From Pelotomaculum sp. (GTDB lineage: Bacteria > Bacillota > Desulfotomaculia > Desulfotomaculales > Pelotomaculaceae), in assembly GCA_003489345.1 (NCBI GenBank), contig DNIT01000006.1, forward strand, positions 17,796 through 36,793: a DNA stretch of 18,998 bases, in the 5' to 3' direction. Shown here piece by piece: positions 1 to 7,364 of the stretch (its first letter is position 1; every line of letters begins with the position of its first letter). Below the pieces are notes generated by a model that saw only the letters and a list, made by a program, of their open reading frames with translations, searched no databases and was not told the origin of the DNA. The translations under genes were made by a program, and so were the position numbers.

Positions 1-450
1 GAGGACATCAGCGCCAGATTTAATTTTAACACCGCCGTCAGCGCAGTAATGGAGATGGTCAACGCTCTTTACCAGTACAAGGAACTACCCGAAACTGACC
101 GCGATCCGGCAGTAATAAGGGAGGCAGTGGAAAGCCTGCTGCTCCTCCTGGCGCCCTTCGCCCCGCATATAACTGAAGAATTGTGGGAGGAAACCGGTCA
201 TACCGGCAGTATTCACCGGCAACCCTGGCCTTCCTTCGACCAGGCGGCCATAATGGAGGACGAAGTCACCATCGTCGTGCAAATCAACGGCAAAGTCCGT
301 GACCGCATGCTGGTACCGGCCGGGATCAGCGCGGCGCAGATGCAGGGAAAAGTAATGCAGGAGCCGAGGGTGCTGAAACTGATAGAGGGTAAACAAATCA
401 TTAAAATCATTCCGGTCCCCGGTAAACTGGTCAACATTGTGGTGAAGTAA
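1..450 (+). CDS. leuS: Leucyl-tRNA synthetase, C-terminal part (5' end outside window)
   Basis: The reading frame is open from base 1 and gives 149 residues to a TAA stop. It matches the tail of class Ia leucyl-tRNA synthetase, the cytosolic enzyme that charges tRNA-Leu. Visible landmarks are the anticodon-binding helical part with APFAPHITEELWE (about residues 51-63 of the fragment), the SIHRQPWPSFD segment, and the C-terminal module beginning VVQINGKVRDR and ending in a hydrophobic strand (KLVNIVV). All are typical of bacterial LeuS. The catalytic HIGH and KMSKS motifs lie upstream of the window. An internal ATG at 49 is not a real start, because the homologous sequence continues in frame before it. 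Identification is firm. Confidence 0.96.
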   Translation, partial: EDISARFNFNTAVSAVMEMVNALYQYKELPETDRDPAVIREAVESLLLLLAPFAPHITEELWEETGHTGSIHRQPWPSFDQAAIMEDEVTIVVQINGKVRDRMLVPAGISAAQMQGKVMQEPRVLKLIEGKQIIKIIPVPGKLVNIVVK

Positions 451-768
451 GTACTGATAATTGAGGTTTTTTAGCCATGTAACCAAGCGGGGGCGCCATA
501 GTGGGCAACCCCCGCTTGCTCGTATAGTACAAGCTGTTTATAAATGCAGGTACGAATTCATTCGTTCAGATGTTGAATTATCCCAACCAGTTTGATGCTA
601 ACACGCCATGTGTAATTGAAACCGCACCCGTATTGGTTTGTTCTACTGGGTCCAACTACAACGGAAAATTGGTGAAAATTCAATCCTTGACCCTATAGGA
701 ATGCAGAATATACCCACGTCTCACGTCTAAATTCCCGCGACCAATAATTCTTACTCCGAAACTCCACT
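451..768. other. Gene-free interval between leuS and the histidine kinase
   Basis: This stretch of 318 bp lies between the convergent ends of leuS (+) and the kinase operon (-). No open frame in it has both a ribosome binding site and recognisable protein content. It contains one GC-rich hairpin just after leuS, listed separately. The rest is AT-rich, and I see no tRNA, riboswitch or repeat. A promoter-like pair on the + strand (TTGACC at 687-692, TATACC at 709-714, 16-bp spacer) leads into no + strand gene. Confidence 0.5.
484..518 (+). terminator. GC-rich hairpin after leuS, weak terminator candidate
   Basis: A perfect 10-bp stem (CAAGCGGGGG at 484-493, CCCCCGCTTG at 509-518) encloses a 15-nt loop, 33 nt after the leuS stop. 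Position and stability fit transcription termination between convergent genes. No T-run follows the stem on either strand, so it is not a classical intrinsic terminator. Confidence 0.35.
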
Positions 769-1848
769 TCATATACCTGTACTGGTATATGCGTGCTGTT
801 GCTCAATGGGCAGCAGCACTATCACTGTGGTTCCTTTCCCCGGTTCACTCTGTATTTCAATCCGGCCTCCGTGGTTGTCAATAATTTTTTTGCTTGTAAA
901 CATGCCCAGGCCGGTACCGCTTTCCTTAGTAGTAAAAAACGGGTTGAACATATTTTCCAGGGTTTCCTTATCGATCCCCATACCTGTATCCCTGAAAGAG
1001 ATTTGCACAAAACCTTCAAGTTCGTTCCATGTGGTTTGTACAAAAATCTTTCCGCCTTCAGAGAGGGCGTCAAAGGCATTTTTTATAATATTTATAAAAA
1101 CTTGTTTTAATTGACCGCTGTCAACAATGACTTTTGGAATATTAACATCAAGGTCTACCTCTATGGTGAATTGGCGAAAGAGAGCTTCGCTTTCCACGAG
1201 CAAAACCACATCTTTTATTATTTCAACTATGGAACACCTGCCGGGTCTGGAATAACCGGGCTTGGCAAATTGCAAAAACTCTGAAATAAGCCTGTTGGCA
1301 CGGTTTAGTTCGGCCAGCATGATAGGTATATATTCTTCTTTGGGATTACCCTTTAAATATTTATGCAATAATTGCAGAAAGCAGCCGACTGCTGTGAGTG
1401 GGTTTCTTATTTCATGTACCATTCCAGCCGCCATCTGTCCCAGGATAGCCAGCTTTTCGGCTTTGACAACCGCGTTTTCCATCTCTTGCAGGCGTGCTGC
1501 CGGTGAAAACACGGCCATAGCGCCCACCGTTATACCGGTCCTGTTCCTGACCGGGTAGGTGTTTACCAGACAGGTCACACAACAGGAGACAGTAGTCACG
1601 GCCTGGGGCTTAACATTTTTAAACTCTTTACCTGTAATAAGGGTCTGCAGCAATATGTTAAATTCGGTTCCCTGATCGTCTATAAATTCCAGCAATGGCC
1701 GGCCCAGGACTTTTTCACTCTTTAGTCCGAGAAATTTTGACAAGGTCTGATTAAAAATACGAATTTTCCTATGGCGGTTAATTACTAATAATCCTACGGG
1801 CAGGTGATCTAAAGCCAAGCGGGACCATTCTTCTGCTAATTCCAACAA
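769..1848 (-). CDS. Cytosolic PAS-domain sensor histidine kinase
   Basis: This 359-aa two-component sensor kinase has an N-terminal PAS domain (about residues 10-115, starting DHLPVGLLVINRHRKIRIFN). A HisKA dimerisation domain follows, with phospho-acceptor His145 in MVHEIRNPLTAV. The HATPase_c domain shows the N box (NIIKNAFDAL), G1 (DTGMGI), F box (NPFFTTK) and G2 (GTGLG). There is no membrane segment or signal peptide, so sensing is cytoplasmic, as in the orphan sporulation-type kinases of Firmicutes. CC and C in the PAS tail (C89, C90, C93) could bind metal or sense redox, but this is inference. I chose the TTG start because GGAGG (1859-1863) lies 10 nt upstream. It is the last gene of the KaiC operon, 35 nt after the winged-helix gene. 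No response regulator gene lies nearby, so its partner is elsewhere or is one of the operon proteins. Confidence 0.9.
   Translation of the reverse strand: MLELAEEWSRLALDHLPVGLLVINRHRKIRIFNQTLSKFLGLKSEKVLGRPLLEFIDDQGTEFNILLQTLITGKEFKNVKPQAVTTVSCCVTCLVNTYPVRNRTGITVGAMAVFSPAARLQEMENAVVKAEKLAILGQMAAGMVHEIRNPLTAVGCFLQLLHKYLKGNPKEEYIPIMLAELNRANRLISEFLQFAKPGYSRPGRCSIVEIIKDVVLLVESEALFRQFTIEVDLDVNIPKVIVDSGQLKQVFINIIKNAFDALSEGGKIFVQTTWNELEGFVQISFRDTGMGIDKETLENMFNPFFTTKESGTGLGMFTSKKIIDNHGGRIEIQSEPGKGTTVIVLLPIEQQHAYTSTGI
770..791. repeat. 8-bp inverted repeat at the 3' end of the kinase gene
   Basis: CATATACC (770-777) and GGTATATG (784-791) are perfect complements separated by 6 nt. They overlap the last codons of the kinase gene. 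The RNA hairpin could stabilise or end the operon transcript, but no T-run follows on the minus strand, so termination is not demonstrated. Confidence 0.3.
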
Positions 1849-1883
1849 AATGAGCGCACCTCCACAACCGTAAACACCATAGA

Positions 1884-2183
1884 TTACCTCAAGTGTGGCT
1901 CAATGCCATATTTTTCGCACTGTTCCCGGAAATAGACGTTGAGCATGTTGCTGTTGCTCAGGTAATAAATATTGACCTTTTTTGTCCCGCCTATTTCCAG
2001 AATGCCAATAGCGCAAAGTGTATTAAGCGCCATCTCAACCTGGTGCTGAGAGCGGTGCAAACGAAGGGCCAAACCGTCAACTGTATCTCGTGTATGCGGA
2101 TTTGCCTGAAAAAAGGTTAACAGTTCAATCCGTATGATACTTTGTAGGACTTGATCAAATTCATCAGTCAATCCACCTGTCAC
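1884..2183 (-). CDS. Small winged-helix DNA-binding protein
   Basis: This 99-aa soluble protein is predicted to be mostly a winged helix-turn-helix. Helix 1 is DEFDQVLQSIIRIELLTFFQ, followed by a helix-turn-helix at about residues 30-62 (TVDGLALRLHRSQHQVEMALNTLCAIGIL). A short wing follows (EIGGTKKVNIYYL), then a C-terminal helix. This is the shape of the MarR/ArsR-like small regulators. The frame stays open 45 codons upstream, but that part is antisense-like sequence overlapping the V4R gene. GTG at 2183 is the start because AGGAGG (near 2191-2196) sits about 6 nt before it. The gene overlaps the end of the V4R gene by 20 nt, which suggests translational coupling. It probably carries the operon's output to DNA; its targets are unknown. 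Confidence 0.75.
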   Translation of the reverse strand: MTGGLTDEFDQVLQSIIRIELLTFFQANPHTRDTVDGLALRLHRSQHQVEMALNTLCAIGILEIGGTKKVNIYYLSNSNMLNVYFREQCEKYGIEPHLR

Positions 2184-3186
2184 GGGGTTCCTCCTTATCC
2201 AACAGGCTCTTTGAAAGGGGCATGGCCAGGAACTCGCAGTAATCTCCCCCTGTTGACTGGCAGGCCATCTCTTCGCAAATGATCTCTTCATCCAGTATGA
2301 TACTGACAAAAGATGCAACTATCCCCCTCAAGAAGTCGCAATTCACCTGCGGGGTCCGGTAAAGGGAGCCATGCTCTTTTGCTATGAACGCCTGGATAGA
2401 ATCATAACACCTTAACCCGGCCCGGCCATGGGAGGGGTTGAAGGAGACCAACTCTACATAACCCAACCCGAGATTTTTAATTTCATTTAAAAGGACTTGT
2501 AAGCATTCAACCGGGTCTGGGTATAAACTTTTGGTCTTAAGAGCAACGGAAGACCCCGCCCGGTAACCAGCGTCATAAAGCACGTGCTTTAAAGCATGGG
2601 GGGCGTGTTCTTTAATCGACGTCAGCAGGGAGGCAAAGGTCAGATGTGATAGAAGTATAGCCCGCTGGCCTGCTATTTTCAGCATATGTCCATCACGGTT
2701 AACAATCTCCTCTTTAGGTTTGGTTGTGGGGGACAGCTTCCCGTGGCAGATTCCGCTTTGGTCTGTTTCAACTGTCGCTTCATAATTTTTACCCAGGATT
2801 TTGTGTAAAACCGCCTGAAAAGTACCGACACGCGCGCAGTGAAAAAGCAACCCTTCCATTGGAGCGCGCATGCAATATTTCCGGTAATTGCATTTATCAC
2901 GCTCAACATGTACCAACAGGTCATTTCCCAACTCTTCCATGTGGTAATGTTCACTAAGCAAAAAGCCCTTGCTTTCCAGAAAGTCAAGAAAAGTTATGCA
3001 AAGCTCTAGGGGCTTCTTTGACGTAAAATGTAGGTCATCATCGTACTCTTCGAGGATATATCGGGCCGGTCCCATCATAATCTGCTCCACCCAATAGCGG
3101 TTGCTGAAGGGAACGCTTTTGAGTGTCTTACATATGCTCATATACAAATAGTTGATTATTTCCTTGGAAATTACGTCATCTTTCAC
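2164..3186 (-). CDS. V4R-domain putative ligand-sensing protein
   Basis: This soluble 340-aa protein has a C-terminal V4R (4-vinyl reductase-like) small-molecule-binding domain at about residues 180-322. The segment VLYDAGYRAG (202-211) and the closing Cys pattern C304-x4-C309-x7-C317 (CEEMACQSTGGDYCEF) are characteristic. The N-terminal half is less clear. It also has clustered Cys (C99, C105, C117, C147) and a stretch around 110-150 that may be a degenerate second V4R-like unit. V4R domains are known to bind hydrocarbons or other small ligands, sometimes with metal. The GTG start overlaps the stop of the preceding KaiC-like gene by 4 nt (GTGA), with a GGGGGTGAT ribosome site inside that gene. 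It lies between the ATPases and the DNA-binding protein, so it is probably the input sensor. The ligand is unknown. Confidence 0.75.
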   Translation of the reverse strand: MKDDVISKEIINYLYMSICKTLKSVPFSNRYWVEQIMMGPARYILEEYDDDLHFTSKKPLELCITFLDFLESKGFLLSEHYHMEELGNDLLVHVERDKCNYRKYCMRAPMEGLLFHCARVGTFQAVLHKILGKNYEATVETDQSGICHGKLSPTTKPKEEIVNRDGHMLKIAGQRAILLSHLTFASLLTSIKEHAPHALKHVLYDAGYRAGSSVALKTKSLYPDPVECLQVLLNEIKNLGLGYVELVSFNPSHGRAGLRCYDSIQAFIAKEHGSLYRTPQVNCDFLRGIVASFVSIILDEEIICEEMACQSTGGDYCEFLAMPLSKSLLDKEEPRDRWID

Positions 3187-3905
3187 ACGATCACCCCCGT
3201 ATCAGCGGGTACAAGAATACCGTACACAGGACTTATTGTAAATATATGGCGAGTGGATACAAATTGCTGGCTTTTTACCTTACCAATCTGCAATAGGCGC
3301 ACAGGATTATGCCTGTTGCCGCTAAAACTCATCTTCAGCATAAAATTATAGAGATGGCCGGTGATGGTTACCAGCTTGGGCTCCAGGACTCCGCTTACAA
3401 ATATATCCATAGCCAGGATCCCTTTTTTTCGGAGCTGTTTAATCCGTGCCCTGTGAAAATCTAAAATATCGGGAGGATCTATGGAAGTAAATAGGGTGCT
3501 TAAACTGTCTACTACCAACCTCACCCTGCGGCCGGCAGTGCCTCGCAGTACTTCTGTTTCCAGGGCAAAATACTTATCCAGGTTGCGAAGATCCGAGAGG
3601 GCGTATTTTTCCAGGCTTTCTCCTTCTTCATAGGCGTCGACAAAGATTAACCTGCCTGTTTCTTCATAGGCAAAGGTGCCGACTTTGAAGTTCATTAAAT
3701 GCTCGCGCATCGCCATGGGGGGTTCATCGCAGGCTACGTAGATACAAGTATCGCCGCAACGCAAACCTTCTTTAATAAACTCCCCCGCTAAAACGGTTTT
3801 ACCAATACCGGAATCGCCCTCCACCATAATCTGGGAGCCATACAGCAAGCCTTTCTCAAGGTTGCGATCCAAACCTTCCACTCCAAAATAAGCTCTTTTA
3901 CTCAT
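3183..3905 (-). CDS. Single-domain KaiC-like RecA-fold ATPase
   Basis: This 240-aa protein has one KaiC-type RecA ATPase domain. Walker A is GDSGIGKT (residues 30-37), the acidic pair is D60-E61 in ACDEPP, and Walker B ends at D133 in RLVVDS. Family members bind ATP, often as hexamers, and occur in archaeal and bacterial signalling. In place of the usual catalytic EE pair of KaiC there is DE, so hydrolysis may be altered (inference). The ATG start has GGAGG about 10 nt upstream, inside the end of the two-domain gene; the gap between the genes is 6 nt. It may form mixed or regulated assemblies with the two-domain neighbour. It is too short for cyanobacterial KaiC and no KaiA or KaiB gene is visible. 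Confidence 0.88.
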   Translation of the reverse strand: MSKRAYFGVEGLDRNLEKGLLYGSQIMVEGDSGIGKTVLAGEFIKEGLRCGDTCIYVACDEPPMAMREHLMNFKVGTFAYEETGRLIFVDAYEEGESLEKYALSDLRNLDKYFALETEVLRGTAGRRVRLVVDSLSTLFTSIDPPDILDFHRARIKQLRKKGILAMDIFVSGVLEPKLVTITGHLYNFMLKMSFSGNRHNPVRLLQIGKVKSQQFVSTRHIFTISPVYGILVPADTGVIV

Positions 3906-3911
3906 CTGAAA

Positions 3912-5297
3912 CTATCCTCCTAGCCGGGGGAATACCTGAATGCCCGAGGAATTGATTTCCAGCAGGTGGTTGCCCATGGCATGATTGACTCCCCGCATTT
4001 TATATAGCTCCAACTGCCTGACCCGGCGATTTTGCGATAGAATTGACTTAAGCAGAATGGTCCCCTGAACTACCGAGTGAATTACATCAATTTTACCGTT
4101 GTCTGCCAGTTCCCAGGCCGGGCTGATTAATAAAGTCGTACAGTTAAGGCTGTTTAAATAAGTGACCAGGCTATAGAATTTTTCATGCAGGACAGCTGCG
4201 TTGTCAATACGCGAAAGAAAAACATAAATGGAGTCTATTACCAATCGGCGGGCTCCAAATGATTTTGCCATCTCGCCCAGCTTGATAATAGTTTCATCTA
4301 TTTCCATCTTGGAAAGAGGCATATACAGAACTCGAAGCTGTCCTTGTTTTTGAAGGGTAAAAATATCCCAATCAAAGCGCCGGGCGTTAGCCATTAATTG
4401 CTGCGGGGTTTCCTCGAGAGACAGAAATAACCCCTTGTCGCTGAAGTTCTGGGCTCCCTTAACCAGATACTGCATACCCAACGCTGTTTTACCAGTTCCC
4501 GAACTGCCGGCAACCGCTACGCTGAACCCCCTGGGCAGCCCGCCCTGCAATAATTCGTCGAGCCCCGGCACCCCGGTATGCAGAAGCCCGCTTTCCTGGT
4601 GTTCCGCGACACCAATGTCCACTGAACCAATCAGAGGGAAAACTTTAATCCCTTCATTGGTAATGCGAAAGGTTTGTTTCCCGGGAATGTGCTCCTGACC
4701 TCTGGTTTTGGTTATTTCCAGTACCCGGTGCCGGTGCAGGCCCGGACGTTCCCTGTTTTCCAGATGGATTACCGCGTCAACCACATATTCTTCAAATGCG
4801 TAATCCCGGGTCCCATCGCTAACCCGCTCCTTAACCAAAAAGGCTGTCAAACCCAGACGGCGCAAACCGTTGCAAAAACTATAAACTGATTTACGCAGGG
4901 ACAGCGGGTTATTAATAACATTTTGAAAATGGCTGATACTGTCGACCAGGATTCGCCTGGCGCCAACCTCGCGAACCACAGTTTCTATAAGGTTAACATC
5001 AGGATCTACCAGTACCTCCGGAGAGGTGCACAGGATTCGCAGTTTGTTGGTCTTTTCCAGCGCCTTCAGGTCCCAGCCAAAGTTAAGAGCGTCACGATAT
5101 ATTGATTCGGGTAATTCCTCGCATGTAACAATGACCCCATGCTCATTAAATTCGGTGATCCCGTGGTAGATGAACTCTATCCCAAAAGTGGTTTTACCTG
5201 CGCCGGGGACCCCCTCCAGTAGAACAGTATTGCCACGTATAATTCCTCCGTACAACAATTCGTCAAAGCCCTTTATTCCGGTAGGTGCTTTATCCAA
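3912..5297 (-). CDS. Two-domain KaiC-like ATPase
   Basis: This 461-aa protein has two tandem KaiC/RecA ATPase domains. Domain 1 has Walker A GVPGAGKT (29-36), catalytic Glu pair E60-E61 and Walker B D119 (RRILVDS). Domain 2 has Walker A GSSGTGKT (264-271), E295-E296 and Walker B D355 (RRLVIDS). Both sites look intact. The end of domain 2 keeps the KMRG motif (433-436) but reads KMRGVNH, where clock KaiC has its Ser/Thr phosphorylation sites nearby. The protein is also shorter than cyanobacterial KaiC (about 519 aa), lacking its C-terminal tail. It is therefore a KaiC-family ATPase rather than a proven clock protein. The start is TTG at 5297, with AAGGAGG about 10 nt upstream. It is the first gene of the operon, and GGAATTTCC repeats lie in its leader. 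Confidence 0.9.
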   Translation of the reverse strand: MDKAPTGIKGFDELLYGGIIRGNTVLLEGVPGAGKTTFGIEFIYHGITEFNEHGVIVTCEELPESIYRDALNFGWDLKALEKTNKLRILCTSPEVLVDPDVNLIETVVREVGARRILVDSISHFQNVINNPLSLRKSVYSFCNGLRRLGLTAFLVKERVSDGTRDYAFEEYVVDAVIHLENRERPGLHRHRVLEITKTRGQEHIPGKQTFRITNEGIKVFPLIGSVDIGVAEHQESGLLHTGVPGLDELLQGGLPRGFSVAVAGSSGTGKTALGMQYLVKGAQNFSDKGLFLSLEETPQQLMANARRFDWDIFTLQKQGQLRVLYMPLSKMEIDETIIKLGEMAKSFGARRLVIDSIYVFLSRIDNAAVLHEKFYSLVTYLNSLNCTTLLISPAWELADNGKIDVIHSVVQGTILLKSILSQNRRVRQLELYKMRGVNHAMGNHLLEINSSGIQVFPRLGG

Positions 5298-5300
5298 AAA

Positions 5301-5391
5301 GGAATTTCCTCCTTTCTTATAATGAGTAATTTTTTGGATTGTTTGGACTGTTCAGTTTTCGACATCAATTGGGAATTTCCTTGTGGAAATT
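5301..5391 (-). promoter_or_regulatory. Repeated GGAATTTCC palindromes upstream of the KaiC operon
   Basis: GGAATTTCC occurs at 5301-5309 and again at 5372-5380. The second copy is the left arm of a perfect 7-bp hairpin (AATTTCC 5374-5380, TTGT loop, GGAAATT 5385-5391). The first copy overlaps the ribosome binding site of the first KaiC gene. Paired palindromic sites in a leader suggest an operator, perhaps for the operon's own winged-helix protein (inference). I found no convincing -35/-10 pair in this AT-rich leader. Confidence 0.35.
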
Positions 5392-5453
5392 TATCTTAAT
5401 ATGAAAATTTTAGTTTCTCTGGTTATACTGGGCAATAATCATTTAATATAACA

Positions 5454-5482
5454 AAACCCGCTTCCATTAAGGCAGCGGGTTT
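5454..5482 (-). terminator. Rho-independent terminator after the sigma-54 regulator gene
   Basis: On the minus strand a 9-bp stem (AAACCCGCT / AGCGGGTTT, arms at 5474-5482 and 5454-5462) with an 11-nt loop runs directly into a T-rich tract (TTTTGTTATATT). It lies about 90 nt after the stop of the regulator gene and ends that transcript before the KaiC operon. Confidence 0.75.
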
Positions 5483-5486
5483 ACTT

Positions 5487-5569
5487 AGGGACAAGGGGAC
5501 AGGTTCCTTGTCCCACTTGCACTTGGATGGTGAAGCTTGGTGGGACAAGGAACCTGTCCCCTTGTCCCT
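5487..5569. repeat. Nested 30-bp perfect inverted repeat (GGGACA-type element)
   Basis: The sequence 5487-5516 is the exact reverse complement of 5540-5569, with a 23-nt spacer. Each arm is itself palindromic: GGGACAAGG (5488-5496) pairs with CCTTGTCCC (5506-5514) around a 9-nt loop. The same 9-mer therefore appears four times in alternating orientation. Similar GGGACAGG-rich short palindromes are, from general knowledge, scattered through clostridial genomes. It begins 4 nt past the stop of the sigma-54 regulator and would lie in its 3' untranslated RNA, just before the terminator. It has no coding capacity. Confidence 0.85.
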
Positions 5570-5573
5570 TACT

Positions 5574-7364
5574 TCAAGCGCGCGCCAGGTCGTACTTTTG
5601 AATCTTTCGGTAGATGGTCGCCCGGCTGATCCCAAGTACTCTGGCGGCCCTGGTTTTTCCTTCATCGGTCCAACCAAATTGGTCCAGGGCTGTTATAATG
5701 GCCTCTTTTTCCAACTGAGCCAGGGGCATCAGCTTACCGTCACTGGTAATGCCGGTGGATGTTCCTTTTTTGACCGACTCGCGCAGGGCCTGCGGCAGGC
5801 TCTCCATGGTAATCAAGTCGTTTTCCTCCAGATTAATGGCGTATTCCACGGCGTAGACCAGCTCCCGAACATTGCCTGGCCAGTAATATTTTATGCAGGC
5901 GTTCAACGCCTCGTCGTCAAAACCCTTGATTTCTTTGCCCAGTAGCTTGCTGAACCGTTTCATGTAAAAGTCCAGAAGAATCGGGATATCTTCCTGCCGC
6001 ACCCGCAGTGGAGGTATCACCAGGGGAATGACGCTCAGCTGGTAGTAGAGGTCGTCCCTGAAGATGTTTTTCCTTACCAGTTCCCGTAGATCAGTGTTGG
6101 TCGCGGCAATGACCCTGACATCCACCGGAATTACCCGCGTACCGCCAACCCGCTCAATGCTTTTCTCTTTGAGGACTTTCAGGAGCTTTGTTTGGAGGTA
6201 CAGGGACATATTGCCGATTTCCTCCAGGAAAATAGTGCCTCCGGCGCCCAACTCAAATTTGCCCTGTTTGCCCCCGCGCCGCGCTCCGCTGAAGGCGCCC
6301 TCGTTATACCCAAAAAGCTCTATTTCCAGGAGGTTTTCCGGCATGGCAGCGCAGTTAATGGAAATAAAAGGCCGGTGGCCGTGTGGCCCGGCAGCATGAA
6401 TTGCCCTGGCAAAGATTTCTTTGCCGGTGCCGCTTTCTCCCATAATCAAGACGGTCGAGTTGCTGGCCGCTACTTTCTGGGCTTTAGCCTTGATCTCCAG
6501 CATGGGCCTGCTGATCCCCACGATGTCTTCAAAAACAATCATTTCCTGGTTGCTCATGATTTCGTAAGCGAGTTTTTGTGTTTCTTTAAAGTCCCGGAAG
6601 GTGCCCACAACACCGACTACCTGCCCGCTGTCCAGTTTGATCGGCTTGAGCGTGCTCAATAGATGGAGCTTGCGCCCTTCATAGGCAATGAAAACCTCGC
6701 GCGAGTTGAAACCCTTGCCTTCTTGCAGTACCTCCCAAAAGGGCAGGGTGGGCAGGATCTGTTTGGAGTCCTTGCCGAGGATCTGTTTCTTCCTGGTGCC
6801 GAAGACACGCTCCGCAGAACGGTTGAAGTGAGTGATAAAGCCTTCGCTGTTGACGGCGATAACGCATTCGTCGACAGAGTCGACAACAGCTTCAAGATGG
6901 TTTGACATTACCATACGTTCTGTTAATATCTCGCTCTCCAGGGCCTTGCTGCTTATTAAGTCCGCCATGCGGCCGATAAATTCGATCAAAGAATCAGAGT
7001 TGGTCCCGAGGGTTTCCTTTTGTTCTTCATTAAAGGCAATCAAGCTGATCGTCCCGATGGTTTCCGAGCCTGCGGTGATGGGATAAACGATGGAAGCCTT
7101 GTAAAAACACTGCCCGGTTAAGGGACAGGACAGGCAAATCTCATGAAAACCGGCCTCTCTGATGAAAATATGGTTACCGGTTTGCAGGACGTGTTTATTG
7201 ACAAAGCCGCGCAACAGCCTGGTTCCGACATCATAACGAATGATCCCTGTGCCGGCCACGCGGACCAGATCGGTATCGATTATTTCTACATCAACTTTTA
7301 GCACCGTGGCAATGGCCTCGGCTACTTTCTGGCCACTTTCACTGACTTGGGCGAGTCTAGTCAT
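5574..7364 (-). CDS. Sigma-54-dependent transcriptional activator with Cys-bearing sensor and PAS domains
   Basis: This 596-aa enhancer-binding protein has four parts. The N-terminal sensor (about 1-145) carries C77, C80 and C86 in CLSCPLTGQC. A PAS domain follows (about 155-265, SVDECVIAVNSEGFITHFN). The AAA+ domain (about 280-510) has Walker A GESGTGKE (309-316), the sigma-54-contacting loop GAFSGA (356-361) and WPGNVREL. The C-terminal Fis-type helix-turn-helix is at about 568-593 (TRAARVLGISRATIYRKIQ). Two key positions differ from the family norm. Walker B reads FLEEIG, where FLDEIG is usual. The FRxDLYYRL motif reads FRDDLYYQL, so the second Arg is Gln442. ATG 7364 has GGGAG 9-10 nt upstream. 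It lies 283 bp after korC on the same strand and may control kor, but I found no -24/-12 sigma-54 promoter in front of kor. The Cys trio could hold a metal or Fe-S cluster (inference). Confidence 0.93.
   Translation of the reverse strand: MTRLAQVSESGQKVAEAIATVLKVDVEIIDTDLVRVAGTGIIRYDVGTRLLRGFVNKHVLQTGNHIFIREAGFHEICLSCPLTGQCFYKASIVYPITAGSETIGTISLIAFNEEQKETLGTNSDSLIEFIGRMADLISSKALESEILTERMVMSNHLEAVVDSVDECVIAVNSEGFITHFNRSAERVFGTRKKQILGKDSKQILPTLPFWEVLQEGKGFNSREVFIAYEGRKLHLLSTLKPIKLDSGQVVGVVGTFRDFKETQKLAYEIMSNQEMIVFEDIVGISRPMLEIKAKAQKVAASNSTVLIMGESGTGKEIFARAIHAAGPHGHRPFISINCAAMPENLLEIELFGYNEGAFSGARRGGKQGKFELGAGGTIFLEEIGNMSLYLQTKLLKVLKEKSIERVGGTRVIPVDVRVIAATNTDLRELVRKNIFRDDLYYQLSVIPLVIPPLRVRQEDIPILLDFYMKRFSKLLGKEIKGFDDEALNACIKYYWPGNVRELVYAVEYAINLEENDLITMESLPQALRESVKKGTSTGITSDGKLMPLAQLEKEAIITALDQFGWTDEGKTRAARVLGISRATIYRKIQKYDLARA

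Noticed and set aside
687..714. Promoter-like TTGACC / TATACC pair on the + strand
   Set aside because: It points into the 3' end of the convergent kinase gene and leads to no + strand gene. An antisense RNA is possible, but nothing else supports it.
5508..5945. 145-codon + strand frame over the end of the sigma-54 regulator gene
   Set aside because: It runs through the inverted repeat and antisense to a clear coding gene, and has no family features.
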